From Marinobacter salinisoli (lineage in GTDB: Bacteria > Pseudomonadota > Gammaproteobacteria > Pseudomonadales > Oleiphilaceae), in contig NZ_CP071247.1 of assembly GCF_017301335.1 (NCBI RefSeq), forward strand, positions 1,426,001 through 1,490,000: DNA of 64,000 bases, read 5' to 3'. A program made the position numbers and the translations under genes. Shown here in pieces: positions 36,880 to 47,185 of the stretch (positions are counted from its first letter, which is position 1; each line of letters starts with the position of its first letter). The notes under the pieces are model-generated. The model made no database searches, had not been told where the DNA came from, and was given only the letters and a program-made list of their open reading frames with translations.

Positions 36880-38133
36880 GTGCTTCAATTTATCTATTCC
36901 CTGTTGATTCGGCTACTGTTGCCTTTCATCCTCCTGCGTCTTTGGTGGAATGGTCGCAGGGCGCCAGAATTACGAAAAAACTGGCGTCAGAGGCTGGGTT
37001 GTGTGGCGCCGGTGAATGGCTCGGTGGTGTGGGTTCATGCCGTGTCGGTGGGGGAAACCATTGCCGCAGGGCCGATGGTCCGGCGGCTACTGGCCCAGGA
37101 GCCGGGCATCACTATCCTGATGACCGCGATGACCGACACTGGCCTGGCACAGGCTCGGAAAATGTTCGGAGACCAGGTCAGGTACGCCTACGCACCCTAC
37201 GATACGCCAGGCTCGATCCGGCGCTTCCTGAGACGTGTGGAGCCTCGCATTCTGGTCATCATGGAAACCGAGCTCTGGCCGAACATGATTCACCAGAGTC
37301 ACGCTCTGGGCGTGCCCATTTTCCTGATCAATGCGCGTATGTCGGAGCGTTCGGCGCAAGGCTATGAGCGTGTCAAAGGGCTGTCCGGACCGATCATGCG
37401 CAGCCTGAGCTGGGTGGCCGCTCAAGCTGACAAGGACGCTGAGCGGTTTCGTCGCCTGGGCGTTGCCCCGGAGCGAGTGTCGGTCACCGGCAGTGTCAAA
37501 TTTGATGTCGATATTCCGGCGGATGTGCAGGCTTCTGCTGAGCAGCTCAAGGCCGCGTTCGGTGGTCGCGTGGTGTGGGTTGCCGGGAGCACCCATGAAG
37601 GTGAGGATGAAATGCTGCTGGACGCGCACCGGCGCGTACTGGCGGAACATCCTTCGACCTTGCTGATTGTCGTACCCCGACATCCGGACCGCTTTGACTC
37701 GGTGGCGGACAAGATTCAGCGTGCGGGGCTCTCTCTGGCGCGGCGCGCCAATGGCGATGACCCTGCCCGGGCTCAGGTCTATCTGGGCGATACCATGGGC
37801 GAATTGATGATGCTCTATGGCGCCAGCGACATCGCCTTCGTGGGGGGCTCGCTCATTACCCGGGGTGGTCACAATCCGCTCGAGCCTGCCGTGTGGGGAA
37901 TTCCGGTGTTCTCCGGTCCTCACGTGTTCAATTTCGAGACCATCTACCAGCGTTTGGTGGCAGACCACGGGGTCACCATGGTGTCCGATGCTAATGAGTT
38001 GGCTCAGAGCCTGATTGCTCTGGTGGGGCATCCGGAGGCCCGGCGGGCGTCGGGAGAGCGGGCCTTGGCCGTGGTGCAGAAAAACCGGGGTGCGCTGGAC
38101 AAGGTGGTAAGCGGAATTATCGAGCGCCTGTGA
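36880..38133 (+). CDS. waaA: Kdo transferase
   Basis: WaaA transfers Kdo from CMP-Kdo to lipid IVA, the first step of core assembly. The 417-residue GT30 enzyme has a single N-terminal membrane anchor (LLIRLLLPFILLRLWW), VWVHAVSVGETIAAGPMV, METELWPNMIH, and the C-terminal GGSLITRGGHNPLEPA motif. The GTG start at 36880 follows GGGAG. It is divergent from the lipid A acyltransferase operon and convergent with the tolC-like gene. Confidence 0.96.
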   Translation: MLQFIYSLLIRLLLPFILLRLWWNGRRAPELRKNWRQRLGCVAPVNGSVVWVHAVSVGETIAAGPMVRRLLAQEPGITILMTAMTDTGLAQARKMFGDQVRYAYAPYDTPGSIRRFLRRVEPRILVIMETELWPNMIHQSHALGVPIFLINARMSERSAQGYERVKGLSGPIMRSLSWVAAQADKDAERFRRLGVAPERVSVTGSVKFDVDIPADVQASAEQLKAAFGGRVVWVAGSTHEGEDEMLLDAHRRVLAEHPSTLLIVVPRHPDRFDSVADKIQRAGLSLARRANGDDPARAQVYLGDTMGELMMLYGASDIAFVGGSLITRGGHNPLEPAVWGIPVFSGPHVFNFETIYQRLVADHGVTMVSDANELAQSLIALVGHPEARRASGERALAVVQKNRGALDKVVSGIIERL

Positions 38134-38159
38134 GGGCGGGCGCCTGAGCGGCCCGCCCT
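38133..38159. terminator. Hairpin between convergent waaA and tolC-like genes
   Basis: Stem AGGGCGGGC / GCCCGCCCT with a nine-base loop, exactly at the waaA stop. No T-run follows on either side, so it may block transcription only weakly or act with Rho. Confidence 0.45.
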
Positions 38160-38165
38160 GAAGGA

Positions 38166-39545
38166 TCACTGGCTGGGGTCGTCCAGCACTTCAGCGTCAT
38201 TTGCCAGGGCTTCGATGCCCGGCGCTGTCTCGCTCAGCCAGTTGTTAAGCACGATCAGATCCTGTGGGCTCAATGTGCCAGCGGCCTGTTGCAGGCGCAG
38301 GGTATTGACCACGTAATCGTAGCGCGCATTGGCGTAATCCCTGAGTGCCACATAGTAGGCCCGCTCTGCATCCAGTACTTCGACAATATTTCGTGTGCCC
38401 ACCTCATAGCCGGCGCGTGTCGCATCCAGTGCGCTGCGCCGGGACACGATCGTTTGCTCGAGGGCAGATGCGGTCTCAATGTTGTTGTTGACCGTCAGGA
38501 ACAGGCTGCGAGTGGTCACGCGAACGTCACGGCGCACCGTGTTCAGGTCCTCTTCTGCCACGGTCAGCAAGGAGCGCTGTTGCCGAACGCCAGCCTGGGT
38601 GCCACCGCCGGTGTAGAGGGGCACGTTCAGCGTCAGGCCGATCACGCCCTGCGTTGTGGTGCCATCCCTCTGGGTAAATACGGCGCCGGGATCCTCCAGG
38701 CCATCGATGTCGGACTTGCCATAGGAGGCATTCAGGTCAAGGGTGGGATAGTGGCCAGCTTTGGCCGCCTTCAGGTTGGCCTCGCTGGTGTCGAGATCGT
38801 AGAGTGCGGACTGAATAGACCAGTTCTGCTCCAGCGCGGTTTTTTCCCAAGCCTTTGGATCCATCGGCTCCGGGCGGGCCAAGGGGAAGTTCTCGCGCAG
38901 ATTTTCCAGGTCTTCGGCAAATTCACCGGTCAGGCGAGCCAGCTGCTCACGGGCAACGTTCAGCCGGTTTTCCGCGACAATACGGAGGCTGCGGGTGTCA
39001 TCGAACGTGGCGCGGGCCTCATACACTTCGGTAATCGCGATCAGGCCGACGTCGAAACGCTCCTGTGCCTGCTCATACTGGCGTTGAATCGCCGCTTCGG
39101 CGGCCAGGGCTGTGGTTACCGTGTCCTGCGCCAGAAGCACATTAAAATAAGCCGTGGCGACATCCAGGATGAGCTGCTGCTGGGCCAGATTGAACTGGGC
39201 CCGCGCCGATTCGGACTGAAACTGGCTGGCATCGTATCGATACCAGGCGTCGGCCCGGAATACGGGTTGGGTCAGGCGGGCACCGTAGCTCAGTTCCTGG
39301 TAGCCGGTATCCTGATTCGGGCCATCGACGTCAATGTGGTTGGCTTCGCCAAAGGCGCCGATTTGCGGAAGCAGTGCGCTGCGGGTCACATCGCTGGCGG
39401 CTTGCTGTGCTTCGTAGCGGGCCTGTGCGGCGGCTATGCCGGAGTCGTAAGACAGTGCTTTCTCGTAGGTCTCTACCAGATCCATGGAAAAAACGGACTG
39501 AGTCGCCATCAGGCCTACCAGTCCGGAAAGCAGTCGTTTCTTCAT
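38166..39545 (-). CDS. TolC family outer membrane channel protein
   Basis: A 459-residue outer membrane efflux protein with signal peptide MKKRLLSGLVGLMATQSVFS. It has two long alpha-helical repeats typical of TolC (for example LVETYEKALSYDSGIAAAQA near the start, and NIVEVLDAERAYYVALRDYA in the second half). The ATG at 39545 has AGGAG seven bases before it; a 51-residue upstream extension is rejected. TolC serves tripartite efflux pumps and type I secretion. The position next to thiC matches what I recall for Pseudomonas tolC. No pump genes adjoin it. Confidence 0.92.
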   Translation of the reverse strand: MKKRLLSGLVGLMATQSVFSMDLVETYEKALSYDSGIAAAQARYEAQQAASDVTRSALLPQIGAFGEANHIDVDGPNQDTGYQELSYGARLTQPVFRADAWYRYDASQFQSESARAQFNLAQQQLILDVATAYFNVLLAQDTVTTALAAEAAIQRQYEQAQERFDVGLIAITEVYEARATFDDTRSLRIVAENRLNVAREQLARLTGEFAEDLENLRENFPLARPEPMDPKAWEKTALEQNWSIQSALYDLDTSEANLKAAKAGHYPTLDLNASYGKSDIDGLEDPGAVFTQRDGTTTQGVIGLTLNVPLYTGGGTQAGVRQQRSLLTVAEEDLNTVRRDVRVTTRSLFLTVNNNIETASALEQTIVSRRSALDATRAGYEVGTRNIVEVLDAERAYYVALRDYANARYDYVVNTLRLQQAAGTLSPQDLIVLNNWLSETAPGIEALANDAEVLDDPSQ

Positions 39546-39657
39546 AGTGTCTCCTGAATACCTGTGCACCAAGGTGTCCCGCGTAAATGCTGTAACTGCC
39601 GACAAAAATGGACAAAAAACCAGGGGCAGTCGCCGTGTAGGCATGGGTCGGCCATTA

Positions 39658-39686
39658 TGGACAATAAATGGGCGTAGCTCTACACT
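39658..39686 (+). promoter_or_regulatory. Candidate sigma-70 promoter of the thiC transcript
   Basis: TGGACA and TACACT are separated by 17 bases, matching the consensus at 5 of 6 and 4 of 6. Transcription would start near 39693, about 40 bases before the TPP riboswitch. Confidence 0.5.
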
Positions 39687-39734
39687 TGCAAACGGCACTC
39701 ATTTTGGGTGTCACACAACCAAGTTTCGCGTCTT

Positions 39735-39842
39735 GACGGGGTGCTGACCGGATTGCTCTTGATGAAGAGCGGCCTGAAAGTCGGCTGAGATTGCACTGCA
39801 GAACCCGCAACCTGATCCGGATAATACCGGCGTAGGAATCAA
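39735..39842 (+). promoter_or_regulatory. TPP riboswitch (THI element)
   Basis: The aptamer is recognised by GGGGTGCTGACC at 39738, the conserved core CTGAGATT at 39785, and ACCTGATCCGGATAATACCG followed by GCGTAGGAA near 39830. The P3 arm lies between GCTCTTGATGAAGAGC at 39755-39770. About 120 bases of expression platform follow before the thiC ATG. Binding of thiamine pyrophosphate would reduce thiC expression. Confidence 0.96.
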
Positions 39843-39891
39843 CGACCAGAACGATCATTGGCCGTCGCACTCTCGTGCGCCTGTTCGCTAA

Positions 39892-41838
<1,947 letters not shown>

Positions 41839-41937
41839 GTGGCCCGTTTTTTTTGGCGCTGGCGGGTGGTTCGGGCTGGCTTGCAATGAGTCAGAATCAC
41901 CGGCTATTGTTCAAGGTTGGGTTCAGTTGGAGAAAAA

Positions 41938-42558
41938 ATGACCAGTCCGTTTCAGTTCAATGCCAGTGATGTTCATGTTGAAAGGCGGGAGACCGTCTTC
42001 CAGGGGTTTTTTCGCCTCGACAAACTCTGGCTTACCCATGCCCGTTTCGATGGGCGCGAAATGCCGGTGTTCACTCGTGAGCTGTTCATCCGCGGGGATG
42101 CGACCTGCGTACTGCCTTACGATCCCGTCCGCGATGAGGTGGTGCTGCTGGAGCAGTTTCGTCTGGGGGCCCTGGGGCGGGAGCAGTCACCCTGGCTGCT
42201 GGAACTGGTTGCGGGTATGAACGAAGCGGGCGAGCCCCCGGAAGACGTGGCGCAACGGGAAGGCCAGGAAGAAGCCGGCCTGAGTTTTCATAAGCTGGAT
42301 CGTATCTGTGATTATCTGGTGTCCCCCGGCGGCACGACCGAGATGGTGCATCTTTACTGTGGGCTGGTCAGTACTGAGTCGGCCGGAGGGTTGTTTGGTG
42401 TTGAGCATGAACATGAGGACATCCGTGCACACGTGTTTTCCGCCGACGAGGCGATCGGCATGATTCGCGATGGGCGTATCAACAATGCCGCAGCCATCAT
42501 TGCGCTGCAGTGGCTCGAGTTGAATCGTCCAAAGCTGCGGCACGAGGCCGGGCAATGA
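41938..42558 (+). CDS. nudF: ADP-ribose pyrophosphatase (Nudix)
   Basis: A 206-residue Nudix hydrolase that splits ADP-ribose into AMP and ribose-5-phosphate. The Nudix box is G-x5-E-x7-REGQEEAGL, beginning at GMNEAGEPPED. The ATG at 41938 follows TTGGAG closely. It overlaps the DUF1249 gene by four bases (ATGA). The gene order thiC, nudF, DUF1249, cpdA matches what I recall for Pseudomonas and Marinobacter, supporting the assignment. Confidence 0.92.
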   Translation: MTSPFQFNASDVHVERRETVFQGFFRLDKLWLTHARFDGREMPVFTRELFIRGDATCVLPYDPVRDEVVLLEQFRLGALGREQSPWLLELVAGMNEAGEPPEDVAQREGQEEAGLSFHKLDRICDYLVSPGGTTEMVHLYCGLVSTESAGGLFGVEHEHEDIRAHVFSADEAIGMIRDGRINNAAAIIALQWLELNRPKLRHEAGQ

Positions 42559-43040
42559 GTGAGTGGACCATCCGGCCAAAGCCCTACGTGCCTGACCTGC
42601 GAAGGCTGGGGGCCCTGTGCGATGGTAACTACCAGCGTTTGCGCCGGTTGCGCCAGCTTGAGTTAAACGGTCAATCCATCAGTGCGTTCGAGTTGCGGCG
42701 TGAGAACCTCTATCTCGGGCGCGTTCAGATCAAGGTGTTGCAAACCGCCAAATACACCGAAACCCTCTTGCTGGAGCAGATCCACAATGCCGGCCGCTGG
42801 TTGAACAACCCGGAAATGACGGTACGGGTGTATCACGATGCTTCCCAGGCGGAAGTGATCAGCTGCTATCGAGATCGCCAGATTGCGCCGGTCAACGACT
42901 ACCCAAACCGTTTTATGCATCACCCGGATGAGAAGGTTCAGGTCAACGGGTTTCTGGCGGACTGGCTGGATTTCTGCCTGCGTTTTGGCCATTTGCCGAT
43001 GGACCAGGCCGCCTGGCCGGCGGGGGAAGGCGTCGATTGA
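42555..43040 (+). CDS. DUF1249 family protein
   Basis: A 161-residue cytoplasmic protein, MSEWTIRPKPYVPDLRRLGA, with VRVYHDASQAEVISCY and NDYPNRFMHHPDEKVQVNGF as recognisable conserved blocks of DUF1249. Its function is unknown. It is translationally coupled to nudF (ATGA), as in many gammaproteobacteria. The ATG at 42555 is preferred over an upstream in-frame start within nudF. Confidence 0.9.
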   Translation: MSEWTIRPKPYVPDLRRLGALCDGNYQRLRRLRQLELNGQSISAFELRRENLYLGRVQIKVLQTAKYTETLLLEQIHNAGRWLNNPEMTVRVYHDASQAEVISCYRDRQIAPVNDYPNRFMHHPDEKVQVNGFLADWLDFCLRFGHLPMDQAAWPAGEGVD

Positions 43041-43238
43041 GCCAGTGGAGGTCTTCGTTGATCAGGCTCTTCAGGCAGAGGTAGCGTTCGTGTGTCATAG
43101 TTGTCAAAAATCGCAATATGTCGTCAGACGCTAGTGATTATGTGATGCCCGTGGCATTCAAGGGCAATAAACTATCGCCTCGACCACGTACACTTTAATC
43201 TCTACCAAGTGACGCGCAGTAAGACGAAACGTATCGAC

Positions 43239-44045
43239 ATGACCATGCCAAAAGAGGCCCGGCCGCTTCGGGTTCTGCATCTTACCGATCCCCACCTGAT
43301 GGCGAATGCCAGTGGGCAGTTGTTGGGGGTAAACACGCGAGACAGCCTTGCCGCCGTTATCGACGAAGTACTCGCGTCTCATGGTCAGCCAGACCTGATC
43401 CTTGCTACGGGGGACCTGGCGCAAGACAGTTCCGAGCAGGCGTACCGGGTATTTGGCGAGCGACTCAGTGTGTTCCAATGCGGCTCTGCCTGGTCGCCGG
43501 GTAATCACGACGATGCGGTGATCCTGAATCGTGTGGCGAGCGAGTTCGATGCCATGCATCGCCGGATTGTCCGGGGTGGCTGGCAGTTCATCCTTCTGGA
43601 CTCTTCGGTTCCCGGCAGGGTTTATGGTGAACTGGCGGCGTCTGAACTTGAGTTCCTGGAGCAGGTGTTGTCTGAATATCCCGACATGCCTGCACTGGTG
43701 TCTCTGCATCATCACCCGGTGGACATCGGATGCGATTGGCTTGAAAACATTGGCCTGAAGAATCGCGAGTCCTTCTGGCAGGTTATTGAGCGCTTCCCCC
43801 AGGTTAAGGTGGTGCTGTGGGGGCATATCCATCAGGAGCAGAACCTGGTTCGCAAGGGTGTCCGCCTGCTATCAACGCCATCGACCTGCATTCAGTTCAC
43901 CACCGGGTCTGCAAAATTCTCCGTTGAACCACTGGCACCGGGTTACCGTTGGTTTGAGTTTGACGCGGACGGCAGCTTTACCACCAGGGTCCGTCGTGCG
44001 GTCAATTTCAGCTTTGAATTGGACCAGTCCAGCACCGGCTACTAA
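43239..44045 (+). CDS. cpdA: 3',5'-cyclic-AMP phosphodiesterase
   Basis: CpdA hydrolyses cAMP and so tempers CRP signalling. The 268-residue calcineurin-like metallophosphoesterase has the full metal ligand set: LTDPHL, GDLAQD, GNHDD, SLHHHP and GHIHQEQ. The start is uncertain: ATG 43239 and ATG 43245 are close, and a GTG at 43209 is possible; none has a strong ribosome-binding site. The 198 bases before it carry no other gene. Confidence 0.92.
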   Translation: MTMPKEARPLRVLHLTDPHLMANASGQLLGVNTRDSLAAVIDEVLASHGQPDLILATGDLAQDSSEQAYRVFGERLSVFQCGSAWSPGNHDDAVILNRVASEFDAMHRRIVRGGWQFILLDSSVPGRVYGELAASELEFLEQVLSEYPDMPALVSLHHHPVDIGCDWLENIGLKNRESFWQVIERFPQVKVVLWGHIHQEQNLVRKGVRLLSTPSTCIQFTTGSAKFSVEPLAPGYRWFEFDADGSFTTRVRRAVNFSFELDQSSTGY

Positions 44046-44155
44046 CGTTCATACGCTGTGCCAGGCCGTTTCCGGCCACTCCTCCCGGCTCATCGCTCAC
44101 GCTTCGCCAGCGTCTTGGGTTAAACTGCGCAAAATTTTCATCGGGGAATCTCACC

Positions 44156-44548
44156 ATGAGCGACATACCTGCAGATCTGAAATACATTGACACTCACCAA
44201 TGGGTCCGCGTGGCTGAAGACGGAACCGCGACCGTGGGAATCACTGACTACGCCCAGGAGCAGCTTGGGGACGTGGTGTATGTTGGCGTGCCTGATCTCG
44301 GAGTCACCGTGAACGGTGGGGAAGAGGCAGGTGTTGCCGAATCGGTCAAGTCCGCTTCGGATGTGTTCAGCCCGGTCACCGGGGAAGTGATTGCAGTGAA
44401 TGAAGCGCTGGAAGACGAGCCGGAGAAAGTGAATGAGGATCCCTACAACGCGGGATGGATGTTCCGGGTGAAGCTGGCGGATGCGGGCGAGCTCGACGGC
44501 TTGATGGATGCCGACGCCTATGCCGAACACATTGCCGCAGAGCTGTAA
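44156..44548 (+). CDS. gcvH: Glycine cleavage system H protein
   Basis: GcvH carries the lipoyl arm that shuttles the aminomethyl group between GcvP, GcvT and Lpd. The 130-residue protein has the lipoyl-lysine motif ESVKSASDVFSPV with K65. GGGGA precedes the ATG. The P and T subunit genes are not in the window, so it is a detached gcvH; such copies can also serve as lipoyl donors to other enzymes. It ends 24 bases before rlmI. Confidence 0.95.
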   Translation: MSDIPADLKYIDTHQWVRVAEDGTATVGITDYAQEQLGDVVYVGVPDLGVTVNGGEEAGVAESVKSASDVFSPVTGEVIAVNEALEDEPEKVNEDPYNAGWMFRVKLADAGELDGLMDADAYAEHIAAEL

Positions 44549-44572
44549 TCGCTTTCCCACTTGGTTGCCACA

Positions 44573-45769
44573 ATGAACTTACCTGTCTTGTATCTTCGAA
44601 AAGGTGCGGAGCGACGGCTCCGTGCCGGCCATCTCTGGGTTTACAGCAACGAGGTGGATACCCGCCGTTCCCCGCTCAATGAGTTTGAACCCGGTGCCCA
44701 GGCGGAATTGCGGGCTGCCAACGACAAGCCTTTGGGCTCCATTTTCGTCAACCCCCACGCGTTGATTTGTGGTCGGCTGATCAGTCGGGACGCCTCTCAT
44801 GGCATGACGCCACAGCGTCTGACGCATCGCCTGGAAATCGCACTCTCACTGCGGGAGTCGCTGTTTGAACGGCCGTTCTATCGATGGGTGTTCGGAGACA
44901 GTGATGGTCTCTCCGGGTTGGTGGTTGACCGGTTTGATGACATCGTCGTGATTCAGATTTCCACGGCGGGTATGGAGCTGATGAAAAGCTCCATTGTCCG
45001 GGCCGTTCAGCGTCTGGTGCACCCCAAGGCCATCGTGCTCAAGAACGATGGCAAGATGCGCAAGGTGGAAGGCTTGGAAACCTATGTTGAGCAGGTTCAC
45101 GGGCCTGAGGTGTCTGTGCTTCCGGTGGAAGAAAACGGGGTTCGGTTTGAGGTATCTCTGGCCGAAGGCCAGAAAACCGGCTGGTTCTACGATCACCGAA
45201 TGAACCGACAGCGCTTGCAGGCGTACGCGCCCGGCAAGCGGGTCCTCGACGTGTTCAGTTATGTCGGCGGATGGGGGGTTCAGGCCGCGTGGGCCGGTGC
45301 CAGCCAGGTGACCTGTGTCGACAGCTCCGTATCCGCCATGGACATGGTGCATCACAACGCTGCGCTCAATGGGCTGACTAACGTGGATACGCTTCAGGGC
45401 GACGCCTTCGATGCGCTCAAGGCGTTGTGTGATGAGAAGGAAAAGTTCGACATCGTGGTGCTGGATCCGCCGGCATTGATTCCCCGTCGTCGAGACCAGA
45501 AAGCCGGTGAGCAGGCCTATGCCCGGCTGAACCAGCTTGGGCTGAGGTTGCTGGAACGCGAGGGCATACTGGTGTCGGCGTCCTGCTCCATGCATCTGTC
45601 CCAGAGCCAGCTTGTCGATATCATTCGCGGCAGCGGGCGCAAGATTGACCGGTTCGTGCAGTTGCTGGAGCAGGGGCACCAGGCCCCGGATCATCCCGTG
45701 ATTCCGGGCATTCCGGAAACCGACTACATCAAGTCCTGTTTTGTCCGCTCATTGACCGGCTTTCTGTAA
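44573..45769 (+). CDS. rlmI: 23S rRNA (cytosine-C5)-methyltransferase RlmI-like
   Basis: A 398-residue S-adenosylmethionine-dependent RNA methyltransferase. An N-terminal PUA domain (LRKGAERRLRAGHLWVYSNE) precedes a Rossmann MTase domain with KTGWFYDHRMNR, VLDVFSYVGGWGVQAA (SAM site), VVLDPPALIP (motif IV) and SASCSMHLS (motif VI with cysteines). E. coli RlmI, which modifies C1962, is the closest family match by length and motifs. The ATG at 44573 is favoured over a TTG at 44561. Confidence 0.88.
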   Translation: MNLPVLYLRKGAERRLRAGHLWVYSNEVDTRRSPLNEFEPGAQAELRAANDKPLGSIFVNPHALICGRLISRDASHGMTPQRLTHRLEIALSLRESLFERPFYRWVFGDSDGLSGLVVDRFDDIVVIQISTAGMELMKSSIVRAVQRLVHPKAIVLKNDGKMRKVEGLETYVEQVHGPEVSVLPVEENGVRFEVSLAEGQKTGWFYDHRMNRQRLQAYAPGKRVLDVFSYVGGWGVQAAWAGASQVTCVDSSVSAMDMVHHNAALNGLTNVDTLQGDAFDALKALCDEKEKFDIVVLDPPALIPRRRDQKAGEQAYARLNQLGLRLLEREGILVSASCSMHLSQSQLVDIIRGSGRKIDRFVQLLEQGHQAPDHPVIPGIPETDYIKSCFVRSLTGFL

Positions 45770-45809
45770 GATTGCCGGCCGGTCCTGACGAACGCCGAGA
45801 GCAGTCCTG

Positions 45810-46466
45810 TCAGTCTCTGAGTGACAGGACCTTCCAGTTTCTTTGCCGGGCCAGCGACTCCAGGGTGGGATCCGGATCCACCGCGACCGGGTTTGCGACG
45901 GCCTCCAGCAGAGGGACGTCGTTGTGTGAATCGCTGAAGAACCAGGCGCCGTCCAGACTGTGTCCGGTGTCTTTGAGCCAACCGTTCAGGCGGGTCACTT
46001 TACCATCCTGAAAACTCGGAACACCGGCAACCTTGCCGGTGTACTGGCCATCTTTCAGCTCGGGATCCGTGGCGATCAGGTGCTCAATGCCCAGTTCGTG
46101 GGCAATGGGTTCTGTCACGAATCGGTTGGTGGCGGTGATGATCATGAGCGTATGGCCCAGTGTTCGGTGCGTGTCGAGTAGTTCAGCGGCCTTGCGCTGC
46201 ATCATCGGGCGCACTTTCTTTTCCATAAAACGCTCACGCCAGATCAACAGCTCGGACATGTCATGTTTGGCCAGAGGCTGTAGCGCAAAGCTCAGGTAAC
46301 GCAGGATGTCGAGTTCGCCATTCAGGTATTCCTGATAGAACCGATCGTTGGCCTTACGGTAGTCCTCGGCGTCAACGATGCCTTCTTCCACCAAGAATTC
46401 GCCCCACGCGTGGTCACTGTCTCCGGCCAGCAGGGTATTGTCGAGATCAAAAATGGCGAGCGTCAA
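45810..46466 (-). CDS. HAD-IB family phosphatase
   Basis: A 218-residue haloacid dehalogenase hydrolase. The nucleophile motif FDLDNTLL is at the N-terminus, and the later motifs are MIITATN and FFSDSHNDVPLL. I choose TTG 46466 as the start because GGAGGTG lies just before it and the protein then begins MTLAIFDLDNT, as in relatives; a TTG at 46487 is possible. It is divergent from rppH, and the rppH-ptsP neighbourhood matches a Pseudomonas phosphatase that has been connected with histidinol-phosphate or phosphoserine dephosphorylation; the substrate cannot be fixed from sequence. Confidence 0.85.
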   Translation of the reverse strand: MTLAIFDLDNTLLAGDSDHAWGEFLVEEGIVDAEDYRKANDRFYQEYLNGELDILRYLSFALQPLAKHDMSELLIWRERFMEKKVRPMMQRKAAELLDTHRTLGHTLMIITATNRFVTEPIAHELGIEHLIATDPELKDGQYTGKVAGVPSFQDGKVTRLNGWLKDTGHSLDGAWFFSDSHNDVPLLEAVANPVAVDPDPTLESLARQRNWKVLSLRD

Positions 46467-46639
46467 CTGGGCACCTCCGATGCGCAAACGTCGTTTTCGA
46501 AAACGGCTAGTCTACCACGGCCTGTCGCGTACAGCTGCGTTTGCCGAAGTCATGCGTTTCTGCAAGAATGAAAACAACTTGGATAATTGTGGCCGCTCGA
46601 AACTTGAGCGGGCCGACCGACTTTTAAGAGGACTGTGCC

Positions 46640-47179
46640 GTGATAGATTCAGACGGTTTCAGACCCAACGTCGGAATCATTTTGGCCAACCACAGGGGTG
46701 AAGTGCTGTGGGCTAGGCGTGTCGGGCAGGATGCCTGGCAGTTTCCTCAAGGTGGTATCAAGCATGATGAGTCGCCTGAGGAGGCATTGTACCGGGAGCT
46801 CGGAGAAGAAATTGGTCTTGTGGCCAGCGATGTGGAAATCATCAGCTGCACCCGGGGCTGGCTCAGGTATCGGCTGCCGCGTCGGATGGTGCGTCATAAT
46901 TCCCACCCCGTGTGTGTCGGCCAAAAACAAAAATGGTTCCTGTTGAGGATGTTGTCGCCGGATGCGCGTGTCTGCGTGGACGGCACCGATTCGCCGGAAT
47001 TCGACGGCTGGCAGTGGGTTAGCTACTGGTATCCGTTAGGGCAGGTGGTCTCATTCAAGCGCGAAGTATATCGGCGGGCATTGAGAGAGCTGGCTCCGCG
47101 TCTGTTTCATGATATGGAACAATGGCACCGGCGCGAACAGAATCGGCGAGCCCGGGAACCCCAGACGGTGACGGACTAA
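46640..47179 (+). CDS. rppH: RNA pyrophosphohydrolase
   Basis: RppH removes pyrophosphate from 5' triphosphate mRNA ends, triggering RNase E decay. The 179-residue Nudix enzyme starts at GTG 46640 after AAGAGGA. It begins [20 protein letters not shown], with [20 protein letters not shown] and ELGEEIGL forming the Nudix box. KRDVYR-like [10 protein letters not shown] near the C-terminus is typical. It lies seven bases upstream of ptsP, an arrangement conserved from E. coli to Pseudomonas. Confidence 0.97.
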   Translation: MIDSDGFRPNVGIILANHRGEVLWARRVGQDAWQFPQGGIKHDESPEEALYRELGEEIGLVASDVEIISCTRGWLRYRLPRRMVRHNSHPVCVGQKQKWFLLRMLSPDARVCVDGTDSPEFDGWQWVSYWYPLGQVVSFKREVYRRALRELAPRLFHDMEQWHRREQNRRAREPQTVTD

Positions 47180-47185
47180 ACTCGC

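Noticed and set aside
38289..39557. 422-codon plus-strand open frame opposite the tolC-like gene
   Set aside because: Antisense shadow; the minus-strand gene has a signal peptide and clear TolC repeats.
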